From contig NZ_JFZG01000006.1 in the NCBI RefSeq assembly GCF_000607165.1, positions 434,001 through 498,000 of the forward strand: 64,000 bases of DNA, in the 5' to 3' direction. The position numbers were made by a program, and so were the translations under genes. Shown piece by piece: positions 17,350 through 26,167 of the stretch. Within the stretch, counting starts at the first letter, position 1, and every line of letters starts with the position of its first letter. The DNA comes from Ralstonia pickettii (GTDB lineage: Bacteria > Pseudomonadota > Gammaproteobacteria > Burkholderiales > Burkholderiaceae). The notes under the pieces are model-generated. The model had not been told where the DNA came from and did no database searches. It was given only the letters and a program-made list of their open reading frames with translations.

Positions 17350-19788
17350 TCAAGCGTTGGGAGTATCCGCCCCGTGCAAGGATTGGATTTCCGCCAAGAG
17401 GGCCTGCATGTCTGCGGTGATGTCGCCGGGCGAGTCCGAAAGACGCCGCTCCAACTCACTTGCCAAGCTGCGCGTCTGCAGATCGTCCACAACGGCGGCA
17501 GCACCGGAAATTCGATGAGCCGCTCGACGTGCCTGCTCAATGTTGCGATTGGCGAGGCCCTGAGCAAGCATCTCAAGATCGGTCTTCATGGTCTGCCGAT
17601 AGATCGCAAGCACGTCAACCGCCGGCGCCACGTCGTGTTCCATTGACTCCGCGTTGGAGCCGGAATCGCCATGAGCACACCAGAGCTCGATCAGTTCCCG
17701 TAACGCGGCCAGACGCAATGGCTTGCCCAGAACACCGTCCATGCCGCTGTCGAAACACCGCACTCGGTGCGCGTCGTCTGTTGCAGCGGAGATGGCGACA
17801 ATCGGCGTGCGCTCGCCTCCGCGCTGGCGCTCGATTTCTCGCATGCGTTGCGCGACGGTATATCCGTCAATGCCTGGCAGGTTGCAGTCGAGCAGCACCA
17901 TGTCAAACGCTGCTGACGCAAACTGTTCGAGCGCCGCCTCGCCGGTGCCGGCAATGGCAGACCGGCAAGCCAGTGCGTCCAGCTGATGCTGAATCGCGTG
18001 TTGCACCGCCTCGTGATCATCGACCACGAGGACAAGCGGGCCCTCTTTCGATTCCGGCGACTGCGGCTTTTGCGCTCTGGGAGACGATATCGCGGGGGCC
18101 ACAGACGCCAACGACTTTCCTGCAGTCTTCGCCAACGCCGCCTCTGTATGCGCCTCGCGTGTCGGCAACATGACGGTGAACACCGTGCCGACCTCTGGGC
18201 TGCTGCTGACGGTGATCACGCCCTCCATCAGCTCGACCAGTTCGCGGCAGATCGACAAGCCCAGCCCACTGCCGCTGGCACCGCGATTGCCCGGGCTTTC
18301 CACGCGTGAATAAGGTTCGAAAATGTTCCGCTGGCGCTCCGGAGGAATGCCCATCCCCGTGTCTCTTACCTCGAGTACGAGCGTTCCGGTACCGCGTCGT
18401 TTTCCGGGCAGATAGTCGACGCGGAAAACAACCTTGCCGGCCGTGGTGAATTTGATCGCGTTCACCAGAAGATTCAAAACGATCTGCCGCACGCGCATGG
18501 CATCGATGTCCACGCTGAAGTCGGGTGCACAGGCAAGATCGAGTGACAGCGCCAGCGCCTTGTCTTCGGAGCGCCAACGCACCATGCCAAGCGTCTGCTC
18601 CGCCCAGGGTCCGATCATCGTTGGCCGGAGCGCGAGTGTCACGGTGCGGGACTCCAGGCGCGAGTATTCGAGGACATCGTCGAGCAGAGCCAAGAGTGTT
18701 TCCGATGCCGAGACGGCGGCGTCCGCACGGCTGGCTTGCTGACCGGTCAACTGCGAGCGCTGCAGCAGCTCCAGCGAAGCAAGAATGGTGTGCATCGGCG
18801 TGCGGATTTCGTGGCTGATGAACGCAAGGAACATCGCCTTGTCGCGCTCGCTGCGCACGGCAGCAATACGCGCGCGCCATAGCACATACGCCAGCACCGC
18901 AAAGGCCAGAACGACGCCCGCAACGAGGGCGACCTGCCGCCAGCGGTAATGCAGGATCGACGCGAGCGACGGCGCGCCGTAGTCGGTTGTCTCTTGCCAT
19001 CGCTGCCTGATCGCGTCAGCATCGGACGCCGAAATGGCGGTCAGCGATTTATCGAGAATCGATGCAAGCACGGGATTGTCATCGCGCGTGACCATCGTCA
19101 ACGCATAGGGCCGGTCCCAGATGCTGCCTGAGAGGAACAGCTGGCCCTTGAACTGCCGGTGCAGTTGCGGAACGATCGATGCGTCCGTCCCGAGTGCGGC
19201 GTCGGCATCGCCATCAACAACCGCCTGCAACGCCTCGGACTCGTTTTGAAACGTCACCAACTTCACCGGGACAGTGCTGCGGAGGATAGCGAGTTCAAGT
19301 CCGCCGCCGCCCTTGATCGCGACCCGTTTGCCGGACAATTGCGAAAAACTGGCAAACAGGTTTTCCTGCTCCGCTGTAACGATTGCGATTGTCCCGACAT
19401 AGTACGGCGTACTCGCGATGAAGCCGTCCCGGTACGGTGCTACGGTTTCGTCCTTGCTCCAGTCCGGCAGCATGTCAACTTGGCCCAGCTTCAATGCAGC
19501 CATCGAGCCGTTCCAGCACGCACCGTCCACATATTCGAAACGCAGCCCGCTCAGATGGGCAACCGCGTCGAGGAACGATGGAACCATGCCGGCCGCCTTG
19601 CCGGCTTTGACAAACTCGAACGGACGCCAGTGCGCGTCGACGCACGTACGTACCACCGGATGCGCGGCAATCCAGGCATGCTCTTCCGGTGTGAATAGCG
19701 AAGTCTCGGCCGCGTGGCTGCCGGCGGACATCAAGCCAAGCCATACGCCCAAGATCAGCGCGCGCACCGCCGCCGCTACATTGTTCAT
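17350..19788 (-). CDS. BvgS/EvgS-like hybrid sensor histidine kinase
   Basis: This 812-residue unorthodox sensor kinase should sense a periplasmic signal and pass phosphate through His-Asp-His to a response regulator. I chose the ATG at 19788, preceded by GGGGAT. A signal peptide covers residues 1-27. One periplasmic solute-binding (Venus flytrap) domain follows (about 30-270), then a transmembrane helix (about 285-304). The HisKA motif SHEIRTPM puts the phospho-acceptor at His326. HATPase boxes are NLLVNAIKFT, DTGMGI and GSGLGLSIC. The receiver has Asp634 in VLLDCNLPGIDG, and the HPt domain has His758 in AAHRISGAA. Unlike BvgS, it has one flytrap rather than two and no PAS domain. No response regulator gene is adjacent. 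The fimbrial operon downstream is the obvious candidate target, by position only. Confidence 0.9.
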   Translation of the reverse strand: MNNVAAAVRALILGVWLGLMSAGSHAAETSLFTPEEHAWIAAHPVVRTCVDAHWRPFEFVKAGKAAGMVPSFLDAVAHLSGLRFEYVDGACWNGSMAALKLGQVDMLPDWSKDETVAPYRDGFIASTPYYVGTIAIVTAEQENLFASFSQLSGKRVAIKGGGGLELAILRSTVPVKLVTFQNESEALQAVVDGDADAALGTDASIVPQLHRQFKGQLFLSGSIWDRPYALTMVTRDDNPVLASILDKSLTAISASDADAIRQRWQETTDYGAPSLASILHYRWRQVALVAGVVLAFAVLAYVLWRARIAAVRSERDKAMFLAFISHEIRTPMHTILASLELLQRSQLTGQQASRADAAVSASETLLALLDDVLEYSRLESRTVTLALRPTMIGPWAEQTLGMVRWRSEDKALALSLDLACAPDFSVDIDAMRVRQIVLNLLVNAIKFTTAGKVVFRVDYLPGKRRGTGTLVLEVRDTGMGIPPERQRNIFEPYSRVESPGNRGASGSGLGLSICRELVELMEGVITVSSSPEVGTVFTVMLPTREAHTEAALAKTAGKSLASVAPAISSPRAQKPQSPESKEGPLVLVVDDHEAVQHAIQHQLDALACRSAIAGTGEAALEQFASAAFDMVLLDCNLPGIDGYTVAQRMREIERQRGGERTPIVAISAATDDAHRVRCFDSGMDGVLGKPLRLAALRELIELWCAHGDSGSNAESMEHDVAPAVDVLAIYRQTMKTDLEMLAQGLANRNIEQARRAAHRISGAAAVVDDLQTRSLASELERRLSDSPGDITADMQALLAEIQSLHGADTPNA

Positions 19789-19895
19789 ATCATCCCCAGT
19801 CGCCATATCGGAATCGATTGCATCGACGCGTCGCGCTCGCGATGTTGCCGATCTTGCCAATTCAGAAGCTTAAAGCACGTCGACGGATAGGGCGC

Positions 19896-20504
19896 TCAGA
19901 CGGATGTCCGGCACTCAATGCAAAGCAATAACGCGCCGGCCGCCAACCCGGCCAGATGCGCAGCGGCAAGCGGCGGCGCTCCCAACCATGGCATCGCATC
20001 GGCGTTGCCAGTGTCGAGCCACTGCCAGAGCGCCCGTGCCACGAGCGCAAATAGCACGACGGCCGCAATCGGCTCATCAGGCACACGTGGCAGCAACGCG
20101 ACCACGGCGAGACCGTATGCGATGCCCGAGAACCCGGCATAGTGCTGCAGCCCGGGCAGCGCGAGAAAAAGCACGAGACCGATCGACGCCGCAAGCCACA
20201 GGCAGCAGCGCCACACGCATAGCGACGCGGGAAGGATGACCGCCAGCACGATGAGACCACCGACATTGAGCAGGCAATGCGCCCAGTTGAAATGGACGAA
20301 GTGGCCGGAGATCAGCCGCCAGACTTCACCAGACGCGATAGCGGCGCGCTCGTAGCGCAGCGTGTCCGCGATCGTGACACCGCCGGCCTGCAAGGCGAGC
20401 ATCAACAGCGCCGCCGCAAGGAAGCCGGGATGCACTCGCCCGCGCAACCACCACGCTGGACGGCGAAGTGTCGGGATGCTCAGGCGCGCCACGCGCGACG
20501 CCAC
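19896..20504 (-). CDS. Rhombosortase (rhomboid-family serine protease)
   Basis: This 202-residue intramembrane serine protease belongs to the rhomboid family, most likely the rhombosortase subgroup that cleaves GlyGly-CTERM tails. The catalytic Ser is at 126 in AGFSGIAYGL and the His at 183 in AAHLAGLAAG. The conserved HFVHFNWAHCLLN segment lies at residues 68-80. Five or six hydrophobic segments are visible. The GTG start at 20504 overlaps the end of the upstream nuclease gene by 25 bases, and that nuclease ends in a GlyGly-CTERM-like tail. The subgroup assignment rests on this pairing and the small size. Confidence 0.82.
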   Translation of the reverse strand: MASRVARLSIPTLRRPAWWLRGRVHPGFLAAALLMLALQAGGVTIADTLRYERAAIASGEVWRLISGHFVHFNWAHCLLNVGGLIVLAVILPASLCVWRCCLWLAASIGLVLFLALPGLQHYAGFSGIAYGLAVVALLPRVPDEPIAAVVLFALVARALWQWLDTGNADAMPWLGAPPLAAAHLAGLAAGALLLCIECRTSV

Positions 20505-22936
20505 ACCAGGGCCACCACACCGCCCCCCAGCACGAGCCCGATCAGCGGATCTACCGCACCGGCGCCCGATTCCCCGGCACTGCCAGGGCCGCTACCCGTA
20601 GCAACATCGTTTTCGGGGGCAGTGCCGCCACCTGCAGCCTCCGTATTGAGCGCGAGGTCGACCAGCACCGGATCGTGATCCGACGAGCGATACGCGTCCG
20701 GCGCGTAGAAGGTCTGTTGCTGCTCGGCGCTCTTGTATGCGAATGCGTATTCCAACGCAATCGGTTCGTCGGCGTTGATGTGCCACTCGTGCACGGCGCG
20801 TACACGCTCGGCCAGGCCGGAGGTGGCAAGCGCATGGTCGATGTAGCCGGATTCGCCGCCGTAGACATAGCTGTAGGCATCCCTGCCAATGAACTTCTCC
20901 ACCATGTCGGCGTATCCCCTGTCGGCAAGCAGCAAGACTGGATCTTCCTTGGCATAGCTGTTGAGGTCGCCGATGAGAAGCTTGCCTACGTCAGCCACAC
21001 CGGTTGGCGAGGTCGCCAGCCAGTCGGCGATCAGACCGGCAGCACGCACCCGGGTGGGGTTCCAGCAGCTCTGGCCGTCGCCCTGGTCGGCGTCCTTACC
21101 GGTTGTGCCGGTGCAGCCCTTGGACTTCAGGTGATTGACGACCACGGTGAAGTTCTGCGCGCCGCCGATGCGTCGGAAGCTGCGCGCCAGCGGCTGGCGG
21201 TTCTTGTTGTCGATGGCAAGCGTGGCCGGCACCCCTACAGGCTCCACGGTGCGGCTGTTGTAGACGATCGCCACCGTAATCGCATCGCTGCCCAGCTTCG
21301 GCACGCCAGGATCGACATAGCGCCAGTCGGCGCCGAGCTGGCTCGTCAGGCGGCGGATGGCGCCGAGTTCACCGTAGCCGTCATTCTCGATTTCCATCAG
21401 GCCGACCACATCGGCATTGATGGCGCGGATAGCGGCGACGATCTTGGCTTCCTGGCGTTCGAACTCGGCCTGTGTCTTGGCGCCGCGGTTGGTCGGCCCA
21501 TCGAAGCCGGCACCTTTGCCGTCACCGTTGAAGTAGTTCAGTACGTTGAACGAGGCGACGCGCACATCAGCTTGGGCATGGCGTGCAGGTGCACCCGCAC
21601 GCGGGTTCGTGGCGGCATTGAAAGCCGGTGCGGCCGCGCCCGGCACAGGCTGCAGGCGCCAGGCGTTGTAGCGCATTTCCAGCACGCCCTGCACACCGCT
21701 CACGGTATAGCCGGCGCGCACGGAATTCGCCGCAGACAGGCCCGGCGCCGGGTAGCGCACGCTGGCAGGATTCTGCTGATTGGAACCGTCGTCAAGCACG
21801 ATGCGGTTCAGGGCATTGCTTGCAGCCTGGGCCGCAGCGCCGGTCCCGGGTGGGGCCACGTTGGTGGGCAATGGCAGGCGCCCGTTGCTGAGGAGCAGAC
21901 TGCCATAGCGTCCGAGTTCGTACGTTTCGCTCACCGTCAGCGTCTGCGGCAGGCGCACGAGCATCCCTTCATACGCCGAGAGCGCCGTGGCATCGGCCAC
22001 GGGCAGTGTCACGTCGACCGGCGTCACGCTGTTGCCGCTGGCGCAGCTTGCGATGCCGTTGGTGACCAGCGTCAATTGCGTCTGGCCGTACTTCTCCTCC
22101 ACCTTGCCGACAAGGTGGAGGAGGTCACCTGCACGGGCGGTGACGCCGGGCGCGTAGACGAACAGCCCTTCCGACACGCCGGGCAGCCTTCGGCGCTGCG
22201 CGTCGGGCTGTTGCACGAAGAAGCCGTTGAACCCGTTGGTGCCGCTGTAGTCGGCCGTCACGACCGCTTCGACCTCGACGTTCTGGCCGGCGAGCGGCGA
22301 AGTTGTGCCAGCGCCCTGCACATCCGCAAGATGCGTTGCAGCGGCACCGCACACGGCAGCGGCGGGTGGCGGCGTGACGGTGCCCTGCCCGTTGTACAGA
22401 CCAAGGTCGGAGAAGTCGTCAACGTTGAACGCATCCCATTGCACGGATGGATCGAAGGCAGCGGTAGTGTTTGTGTCGCCCGCCTTCACCGTGCCTTTGC
22501 GGCGTAGCGTGCGGTCCTTGGTGCCGGCGCTGGCCGTACCCCAGAAGCCGGACGGCGGTTGATAGCCGACCTGCCCAATGCGATCGACAACGACGCCGGA
22601 ACGCGTGAGCGTCAGCGCGTCGTCGCCGTTGAAGGAGAACGCCGCGGTCTGGTTGACGCGGATGCCCAGCGCACTGGCCAGCGTGCTGTGGGCCATCACA
22701 TGCACAGAGCCCGGCGCCAGCTTGCCCGAGAGCGCAAACGATGCGGTGGGCGTGCTGGCGCCATTGTTGTACTGCTCGATCTTGTAGACCGACAGATCGG
22801 CTTCTGCCCCATCAGGGTTGTAGATTTCGATGGCCTTGTTGTTCGAGCTGCCTTCTACGTACTCGCTGATAAGAAGCTCAGCATGTGCAGGTAACGCCAT
22901 GAACAGCACGGCGGGAAAGAGGAAATGCAGGCGCAT
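20480..22936 (-). CDS. ExeM/NucH-type extracellular endonuclease with GlyGly-CTERM tail
   Basis: This 818-residue secreted nuclease probably degrades extracellular DNA. The signal peptide is MRLHFLFPAVLFMALPAHA. An N-terminal lamin-tail-like domain follows (LLISEYVEGSSNNKAIEIYN), then an OB-fold-like region around residues 200-330. The C-terminal half is an endonuclease/exonuclease/phosphatase domain: VASFNVLNYFNGDG, GLMEIENDGYGE, VVVNHLKSKG, LLIGDLNSYAKEDP and SDHDPVLVDL carry the metal and catalytic residues. The last 30 residues are a Gly-rich stretch, DPLIGLVLGGGVVALVW and RRAWRA, which is a GlyGly-CTERM sorting tail. The overlapping rhombosortase gene is the likely processing enzyme. Confidence 0.9.
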   Translation of the reverse strand: MRLHFLFPAVLFMALPAHAELLISEYVEGSSNNKAIEIYNPDGAEADLSVYKIEQYNNGASTPTASFALSGKLAPGSVHVMAHSTLASALGIRVNQTAAFSFNGDDALTLTRSGVVVDRIGQVGYQPPSGFWGTASAGTKDRTLRRKGTVKAGDTNTTAAFDPSVQWDAFNVDDFSDLGLYNGQGTVTPPPAAAVCGAAATHLADVQGAGTTSPLAGQNVEVEAVVTADYSGTNGFNGFFVQQPDAQRRRLPGVSEGLFVYAPGVTARAGDLLHLVGKVEEKYGQTQLTLVTNGIASCASGNSVTPVDVTLPVADATALSAYEGMLVRLPQTLTVSETYELGRYGSLLLSNGRLPLPTNVAPPGTGAAAQAASNALNRIVLDDGSNQQNPASVRYPAPGLSAANSVRAGYTVSGVQGVLEMRYNAWRLQPVPGAAAPAFNAATNPRAGAPARHAQADVRVASFNVLNYFNGDGKGAGFDGPTNRGAKTQAEFERQEAKIVAAIRAINADVVGLMEIENDGYGELGAIRRLTSQLGADWRYVDPGVPKLGSDAITVAIVYNSRTVEPVGVPATLAIDNKNRQPLARSFRRIGGAQNFTVVVNHLKSKGCTGTTGKDADQGDGQSCWNPTRVRAAGLIADWLATSPTGVADVGKLLIGDLNSYAKEDPVLLLADRGYADMVEKFIGRDAYSYVYGGESGYIDHALATSGLAERVRAVHEWHINADEPIALEYAFAYKSAEQQQTFYAPDAYRSSDHDPVLVDLALNTEAAGGGTAPENDVATGSGPGSAGESGAGAVDPLIGLVLGGGVVALVWRRAWRA

Positions 22937-23254
22937 GGGGACCAGGGGATGGGGGGGAGGAATGATCTCGGCATACCTTCAACAACGCCGATGACACACA
23001 CATGGCGCGCGGTCGCCGATGGTTCAGCATTCTGTAAGCTGTCCCCTCCCCCCAGCCTGCCCGCACCAAAAAATGAAAAACCCGCGATGGCTTCCAGGCA
23101 TGCGCCGCATGCGTTATCCAATGGTCGCGGTTGGCTCTCCTTGGAGGACCAATACAGAATTGCCGAAATTTGCGATTTTCTGTACCTGTCGGGCGGTTGG
23201 CGACGGGTGCTAGCCTGCAAGCTCTTCGTCCTTGCCGCTGACATCGAGCCCGCT
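22937..23254. other. Divergent region between the nuclease and LysE genes
   Basis: This 318-base gap should carry the promoters of both divergent genes. It contains two copies of GCATGC (23098-23103 and 23107-23112) and the inverted repeat listed next. No ribosome binding site with a start codon marks an additional gene. Confidence 0.5.
23153..23184 (+). promoter_or_regulatory. Candidate operator upstream of lysE-like gene
   Basis: Seven-base arms TACAGAA and TTCTGTA are separated by 18 A+T-rich bases, about 70 bases upstream of the transporter start. The symmetric arms and spacing fit a dimeric regulator site. LysE-type exporters are often controlled by an LysR- or Lrp-type protein, but no such gene is adjacent. 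Confidence 0.35.
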
Positions 23255-23887
23255 ATGCCTACCCTCACCAACCTGCTCACCTTTGCCCTGGTTGCTCTCG
23301 GCATGGTGCTGACGCCCGGCCCGAACATGATCTACCTGATCTCGCGTTCGATCTGTCAGGGGCGTAACGCCGGGTTGGTGTCGCTGGCGGGCATCGCCAC
23401 CGGCTTTGTCTTCTACATGCTGTGCGCGGCGTTCGGCATCACAGCCTTGCTGATGGCCGTGCCGTTTGCCTACGATGCCCTGCGCTTTGGCGGCGCGATC
23501 TACCTGCTGTATCTGGCGTGGCAAGCCGTGCGCCCGGGTGGCCGCGCGCCATTTCAGGTGCGGGAGCTGCCGGTGGACAGCCCGCGCAAGCTGTACACGA
23601 TGGGCTTGCTGACCAGCATGCTCAATCCCAAGGTGGCAGTGTTGTACCTGTCGCTGCTGCCGCAGTTCATCGAGCCGGCGCACGGCAGCGTGCTGGTGCA
23701 GTCGGTGTGCCTGGGGCTCACGCAGATCTGCGTAAGCGTGACCGTCAATTCGATGATCGCGGCCACGGCGGGCAGCATCGCTGCATTCCTCTCTCGCAAG
23801 CCGAGCTGGTTGTCGGCTCAGCGCTACCTGATGGGCACCGTGCTGACCAGCCTGGCGCTGCGCATGGCTATGGAAGCGCGCAAGTAA
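23255..23887 (+). CDS. LysE family amino acid exporter
   Basis: This 210-residue inner membrane exporter of the LysE/RhtB family has about six transmembrane segments. The family signature appears as LTPGPNMIYLISRSICQGRNAGLVSLAGIATG-like at residues 18-49. The ATG at 23255 starts directly before the first hydrophobic helix (MPTLTNLLTFALVALGMVL). LLTSMLNPKVAVLYLSLLPQF is the conserved fourth segment. The substrate is not predictable; threonine, homoserine lactone or other amino acids are possible. Confidence 0.9.
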   Translation: MPTLTNLLTFALVALGMVLTPGPNMIYLISRSICQGRNAGLVSLAGIATGFVFYMLCAAFGITALLMAVPFAYDALRFGGAIYLLYLAWQAVRPGGRAPFQVRELPVDSPRKLYTMGLLTSMLNPKVAVLYLSLLPQFIEPAHGSVLVQSVCLGLTQICVSVTVNSMIAATAGSIAAFLSRKPSWLSAQRYLMGTVLTSLALRMAMEARK

Positions 23888-23918
23888 GCCACGCCCATTC
23901 GCGAAACGATCCGCAGCC

Positions 23919-23965
23919 AATGAAAACGGGGCGATCCGGCCAAACCGGATCGCCCCGTTTTCATT
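23919..23965. terminator. Bidirectional terminator between lysE-like and tusA-like genes
   Basis: A perfect 21-bp stem begins AATGAAAACGGGGCGATC and returns GATCGCCCCGTTTTCATT around a five-base CCAAA loop. The AAAA/TTTT flanks make it a terminator for both convergent genes. Confidence 0.92.
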
Positions 23966-23980
23966 GAACGCGCTACCCGA

Positions 23981-24208
23981 TCAGCGGCGGCGCATGTAGA
24001 ACGTGAACACTTTGTCCTGCTCGCTGTGCTCCAGCAGCTCGTTGCCGGTTTGCTTGGCGAATGCCTGGAAGTCCCGCGTGGCGCCGGGGTCGGTAGCAAG
24101 AATCTTGAGCACGTCGCCGCTTTGCATGTCGGCAAGGGCCTTCTTCGTGCGCAGGATGGGCAGCGGGCAATTCAGGCCGCGCGCGTCAATTTCCTTCTGA
24201 AACTCCAT
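23981..24208 (-). CDS. TusA family sulfurtransferase / SirA-like protein
   Basis: This 75-residue protein has the TusA/YedF fold. The conserved CPxP motif is in RGLNCPLPILRTKKAL, with Cys14 as the probable sulfur carrier. I chose the ATG at 24208 because GAGGAAGAC precedes it. TusA passes sulfur from a cysteine desulfurase in tRNA 2-thiouridine and molybdenum cofactor pathways, but several paralogs exist and the exact role of this copy is open. Confidence 0.88.
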   Translation of the reverse strand: MEFQKEIDARGLNCPLPILRTKKALADMQSGDVLKILATDPGATRDFQAFAKQTGNELLEHSEQDKVFTFYMRRR

Positions 24209-24255
24209 GTCTTCCTCAGTGGTACGGGCAAGCGGCGCAGCGCCGCTTGCATCAG

Positions 24256-24837
24256 TTATTCCGTGATTGTAACGAGCCGTGTCGGCTGCCACTGGCGCGG
24301 CGGCGGCTCGGCGGGTTCGCCGGTGCGGATGTCGATGTAGCTGACAGGCAAGCCGCGCGCACTCAGGAAATCAGCGACGGCATAACCGGTGCCGGCCGTC
24401 CAGGGACGGACTTTCTCAAACGGCTTCAGACGGTACTCGACGAGTTCTTCCGACAGCGCGATTTCGCCATCGGCCACCACGTGGTACGCAATGATCAGCT
24501 CATTCTTGCGGATGAACTCATACACGCCGATCAGCGAGATCGACTGTGCATCGAGGTTCGTCTCTTCCTTCAGCTCGCGGGCAATGCCTTCTTCAGGCGT
24601 TTCATCTCGCTCCAGAAAGCCGGTGACGAGGGCAAACATGCCTTCGGGCCATAGCGCATTGCGCGCCAGAAACATCTGCCCGCGATACTCGACTACCGCC
24701 GCCAAGACCGGCAGCGGATTGTTCCAGTGGACGAAGCCGCAGTCCGGCACCGGACATGAGATGCGCAGGCGGCCGGCGTTGTGCTGCTCGACGAGCGGCG
24801 TGGCGCATTGGGGGCAGAAGCGGTAGTCGAAGCTCAT
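24256..24837 (-). CDS. Nudix hydrolase with N-terminal zinc ribbon
   Basis: This 193-residue enzyme hydrolyses a nucleoside diphosphate-linked substrate. A zinc ribbon (FCPQCATPL and CPVPDCGFVHWNNP, four Cys) precedes the Nudix domain. The Nudix box is GFLERDETPEEGIARELKEET (about residues 73-93). The zinc ribbon plus Nudix layout resembles NADH pyrophosphatase NudC, but the protein is shorter (NudC is about 257 residues) and lacks the usual SQPWPFPxS motif, so the substrate is uncertain. The start lies 14 bases from the threonine aldolase stop, so they are probably co-transcribed. Confidence 0.87.
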   Translation of the reverse strand: MSFDYRFCPQCATPLVEQHNAGRLRISCPVPDCGFVHWNNPLPVLAAVVEYRGQMFLARNALWPEGMFALVTGFLERDETPEEGIARELKEETNLDAQSISLIGVYEFIRKNELIIAYHVVADGEIALSEELVEYRLKPFEKVRPWTAGTGYAVADFLSARGLPVSYIDIRTGEPAEPPPRQWQPTRLVTITE

Positions 24838-24851
24838 GGCAGAGAGATGCG

Positions 24852-25898
24852 TTAGACAGCTTGCTCACAGGCCGTGCGGATGTCGGCGGCGAAGGCTTCC
24901 ACCGTCTCAGGCTCCACATCCCACGAGCACATCAGGCGGCAGCCGCCGGCACCAATGAACGTGTAGAAACGCCAGCCGCGTGCGCGCAGCGCCTCGATGG
25001 CGGGCACCGGCAACTCGGCAAACACGGCGTTCGATTCGGTCGGAAACATGATGCGCACGCCCGGCACATCGGCAATGCGCGCATGCAGAAGCTGCGCCAT
25101 CGCATTGCCGTGACGCGCGTTGCGCAGCCACACGTCGTTTTCAAGCAAACCCAGCCAAGGTGCCGAGATGAATCGCATCTTCGAGGCCAACTGCCCTGCC
25201 TGCTTGACGCGATAGGCAAAGTCTTCCGCCAGGCGACGATCGAAGAAGACCACGGCCTCGCCGACCGGCAGGCCGTTCTTCGTGCCGCCAAAGCACAGCA
25301 CGTCCACGCCGGCGCGCCACGTGATCTCGGACGGATGCACGCCGAGCGACGCCACCGCGTTGGCAAAACGCGCGCCGTCCATGTGCACGCGCAACTGGCG
25401 ACGCTTGGCAATCGCGGCAATGGCCCGCACCTCGTCCACGGTGTAGACGGTGCCGACTTCCGTCGACTGCGTCAGCGAAACGACCTTCGGCTTCGGGTAG
25501 TGGATATCCGAGCGCCGCGTAACGAGCGCTTCCACCGCGTCCGGCGTGAGCTTGCCGTTCTCGCCCTTGGCGGTCAGCAGCTTTGAGCCGTTGGAGAAAA
25601 ACTCGGGGCCACCGCATTCGTCCGTTTCGATATGCGCCAGCTCGTGACAGATCACCGAGTGATACGACTGGCACAGCGACGACAGCGCCAGCGAATTGGC
25701 TGCCGTGCCGTTGAAGACGAAGAAGACTTCGCAATCGGTCTCGAACAGATCGCGGATGCGGTCGCACACGCGCTGCGTCCAGGAATCATCGCCATAGGCC
25801 GGCTCATGGCCGCTGCCGTTGGCCTCCAGGAAATACTTCAGAGACTCCGGGCAGAAGCCCGCGTAGTTGTCTGAGGCGAAATGCTGCTTGGGCTGCAT
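24852..25898 (-). CDS. Low-specificity L-threonine aldolase (PLP-dependent)
   Basis: This 348-residue enzyme belongs to the beta-eliminating lyase / threonine aldolase family, which cleaves L-threonine or L-allo-threonine to glycine and acetaldehyde. The PLP Lys is in CFGGTKNGLPVGEAVVFF. Other family segments are FVFNGTAANSLALSSL, ICHELAHIETDECGGPEFFSNG, and VHMDGARFANAVASLG. Length is typical (about 330-350). It lies in a minus-strand run between a Nudix hydrolase and a tautomerase. Confidence 0.92.
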   Translation of the reverse strand: MQPKQHFASDNYAGFCPESLKYFLEANGSGHEPAYGDDSWTQRVCDRIRDLFETDCEVFFVFNGTAANSLALSSLCQSYHSVICHELAHIETDECGGPEFFSNGSKLLTAKGENGKLTPDAVEALVTRRSDIHYPKPKVVSLTQSTEVGTVYTVDEVRAIAAIAKRRQLRVHMDGARFANAVASLGVHPSEITWRAGVDVLCFGGTKNGLPVGEAVVFFDRRLAEDFAYRVKQAGQLASKMRFISAPWLGLLENDVWLRNARHGNAMAQLLHARIADVPGVRIMFPTESNAVFAELPVPAIEALRARGWRFYTFIGAGGCRLMCSWDVEPETVEAFAADIRTACEQAV

Positions 25899-25929
25899 GG
25901 CGGGCCGGCAAATGTGAGTGGAAGACGGG

Positions 25930-26118
25930 TTACTTCTGTTCGGACCACAGCACGCCGCCGGTGGCCCAGTTCTCGCGCTTGATGTCGGTGATGATGATGT
26001 CGACGGCGCCCGGCGCGCAGCCCAGCGATTCGCAGGTGACGCGCGTTACCTCTTCGACGAGCTTCCGCTTCTGCTCAACGCTGCGGCCCTCGAACATCTC
26101 GATATGGAAAGTCGGCAT
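25930..26118 (-). CDS. 4-oxalocrotonate tautomerase family protein
   Basis: This 62-residue tautomerase has the catalytic Pro directly after the initiator Met (MPTFHIEMFEGRSVEQKRKL). The family's Arg and Trp are in DIKRENWATGG. It is the canonical length for a 4-oxalocrotonate tautomerase, which forms hexamers and isomerises enol/keto acids in aromatic meta-cleavage. No meta-cleavage genes are nearby, so the substrate is unclear. Confidence 0.92.
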   Translation of the reverse strand: MPTFHIEMFEGRSVEQKRKLVEEVTRVTCESLGCAPGAVDIIITDIKRENWATGGVLWSEQK

Positions 26119-26167
26119 GGGGGTGTCTCCGGTTGAATGCGTAGCTTCGACAGTCGCGTCAGTTGCG

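Noticed and set aside
20468-22507. 679-codon plus-strand open frame
   Set aside because: It lies antisense to the extracellular nuclease. G+C-rich codon bias creates such long shadow frames.
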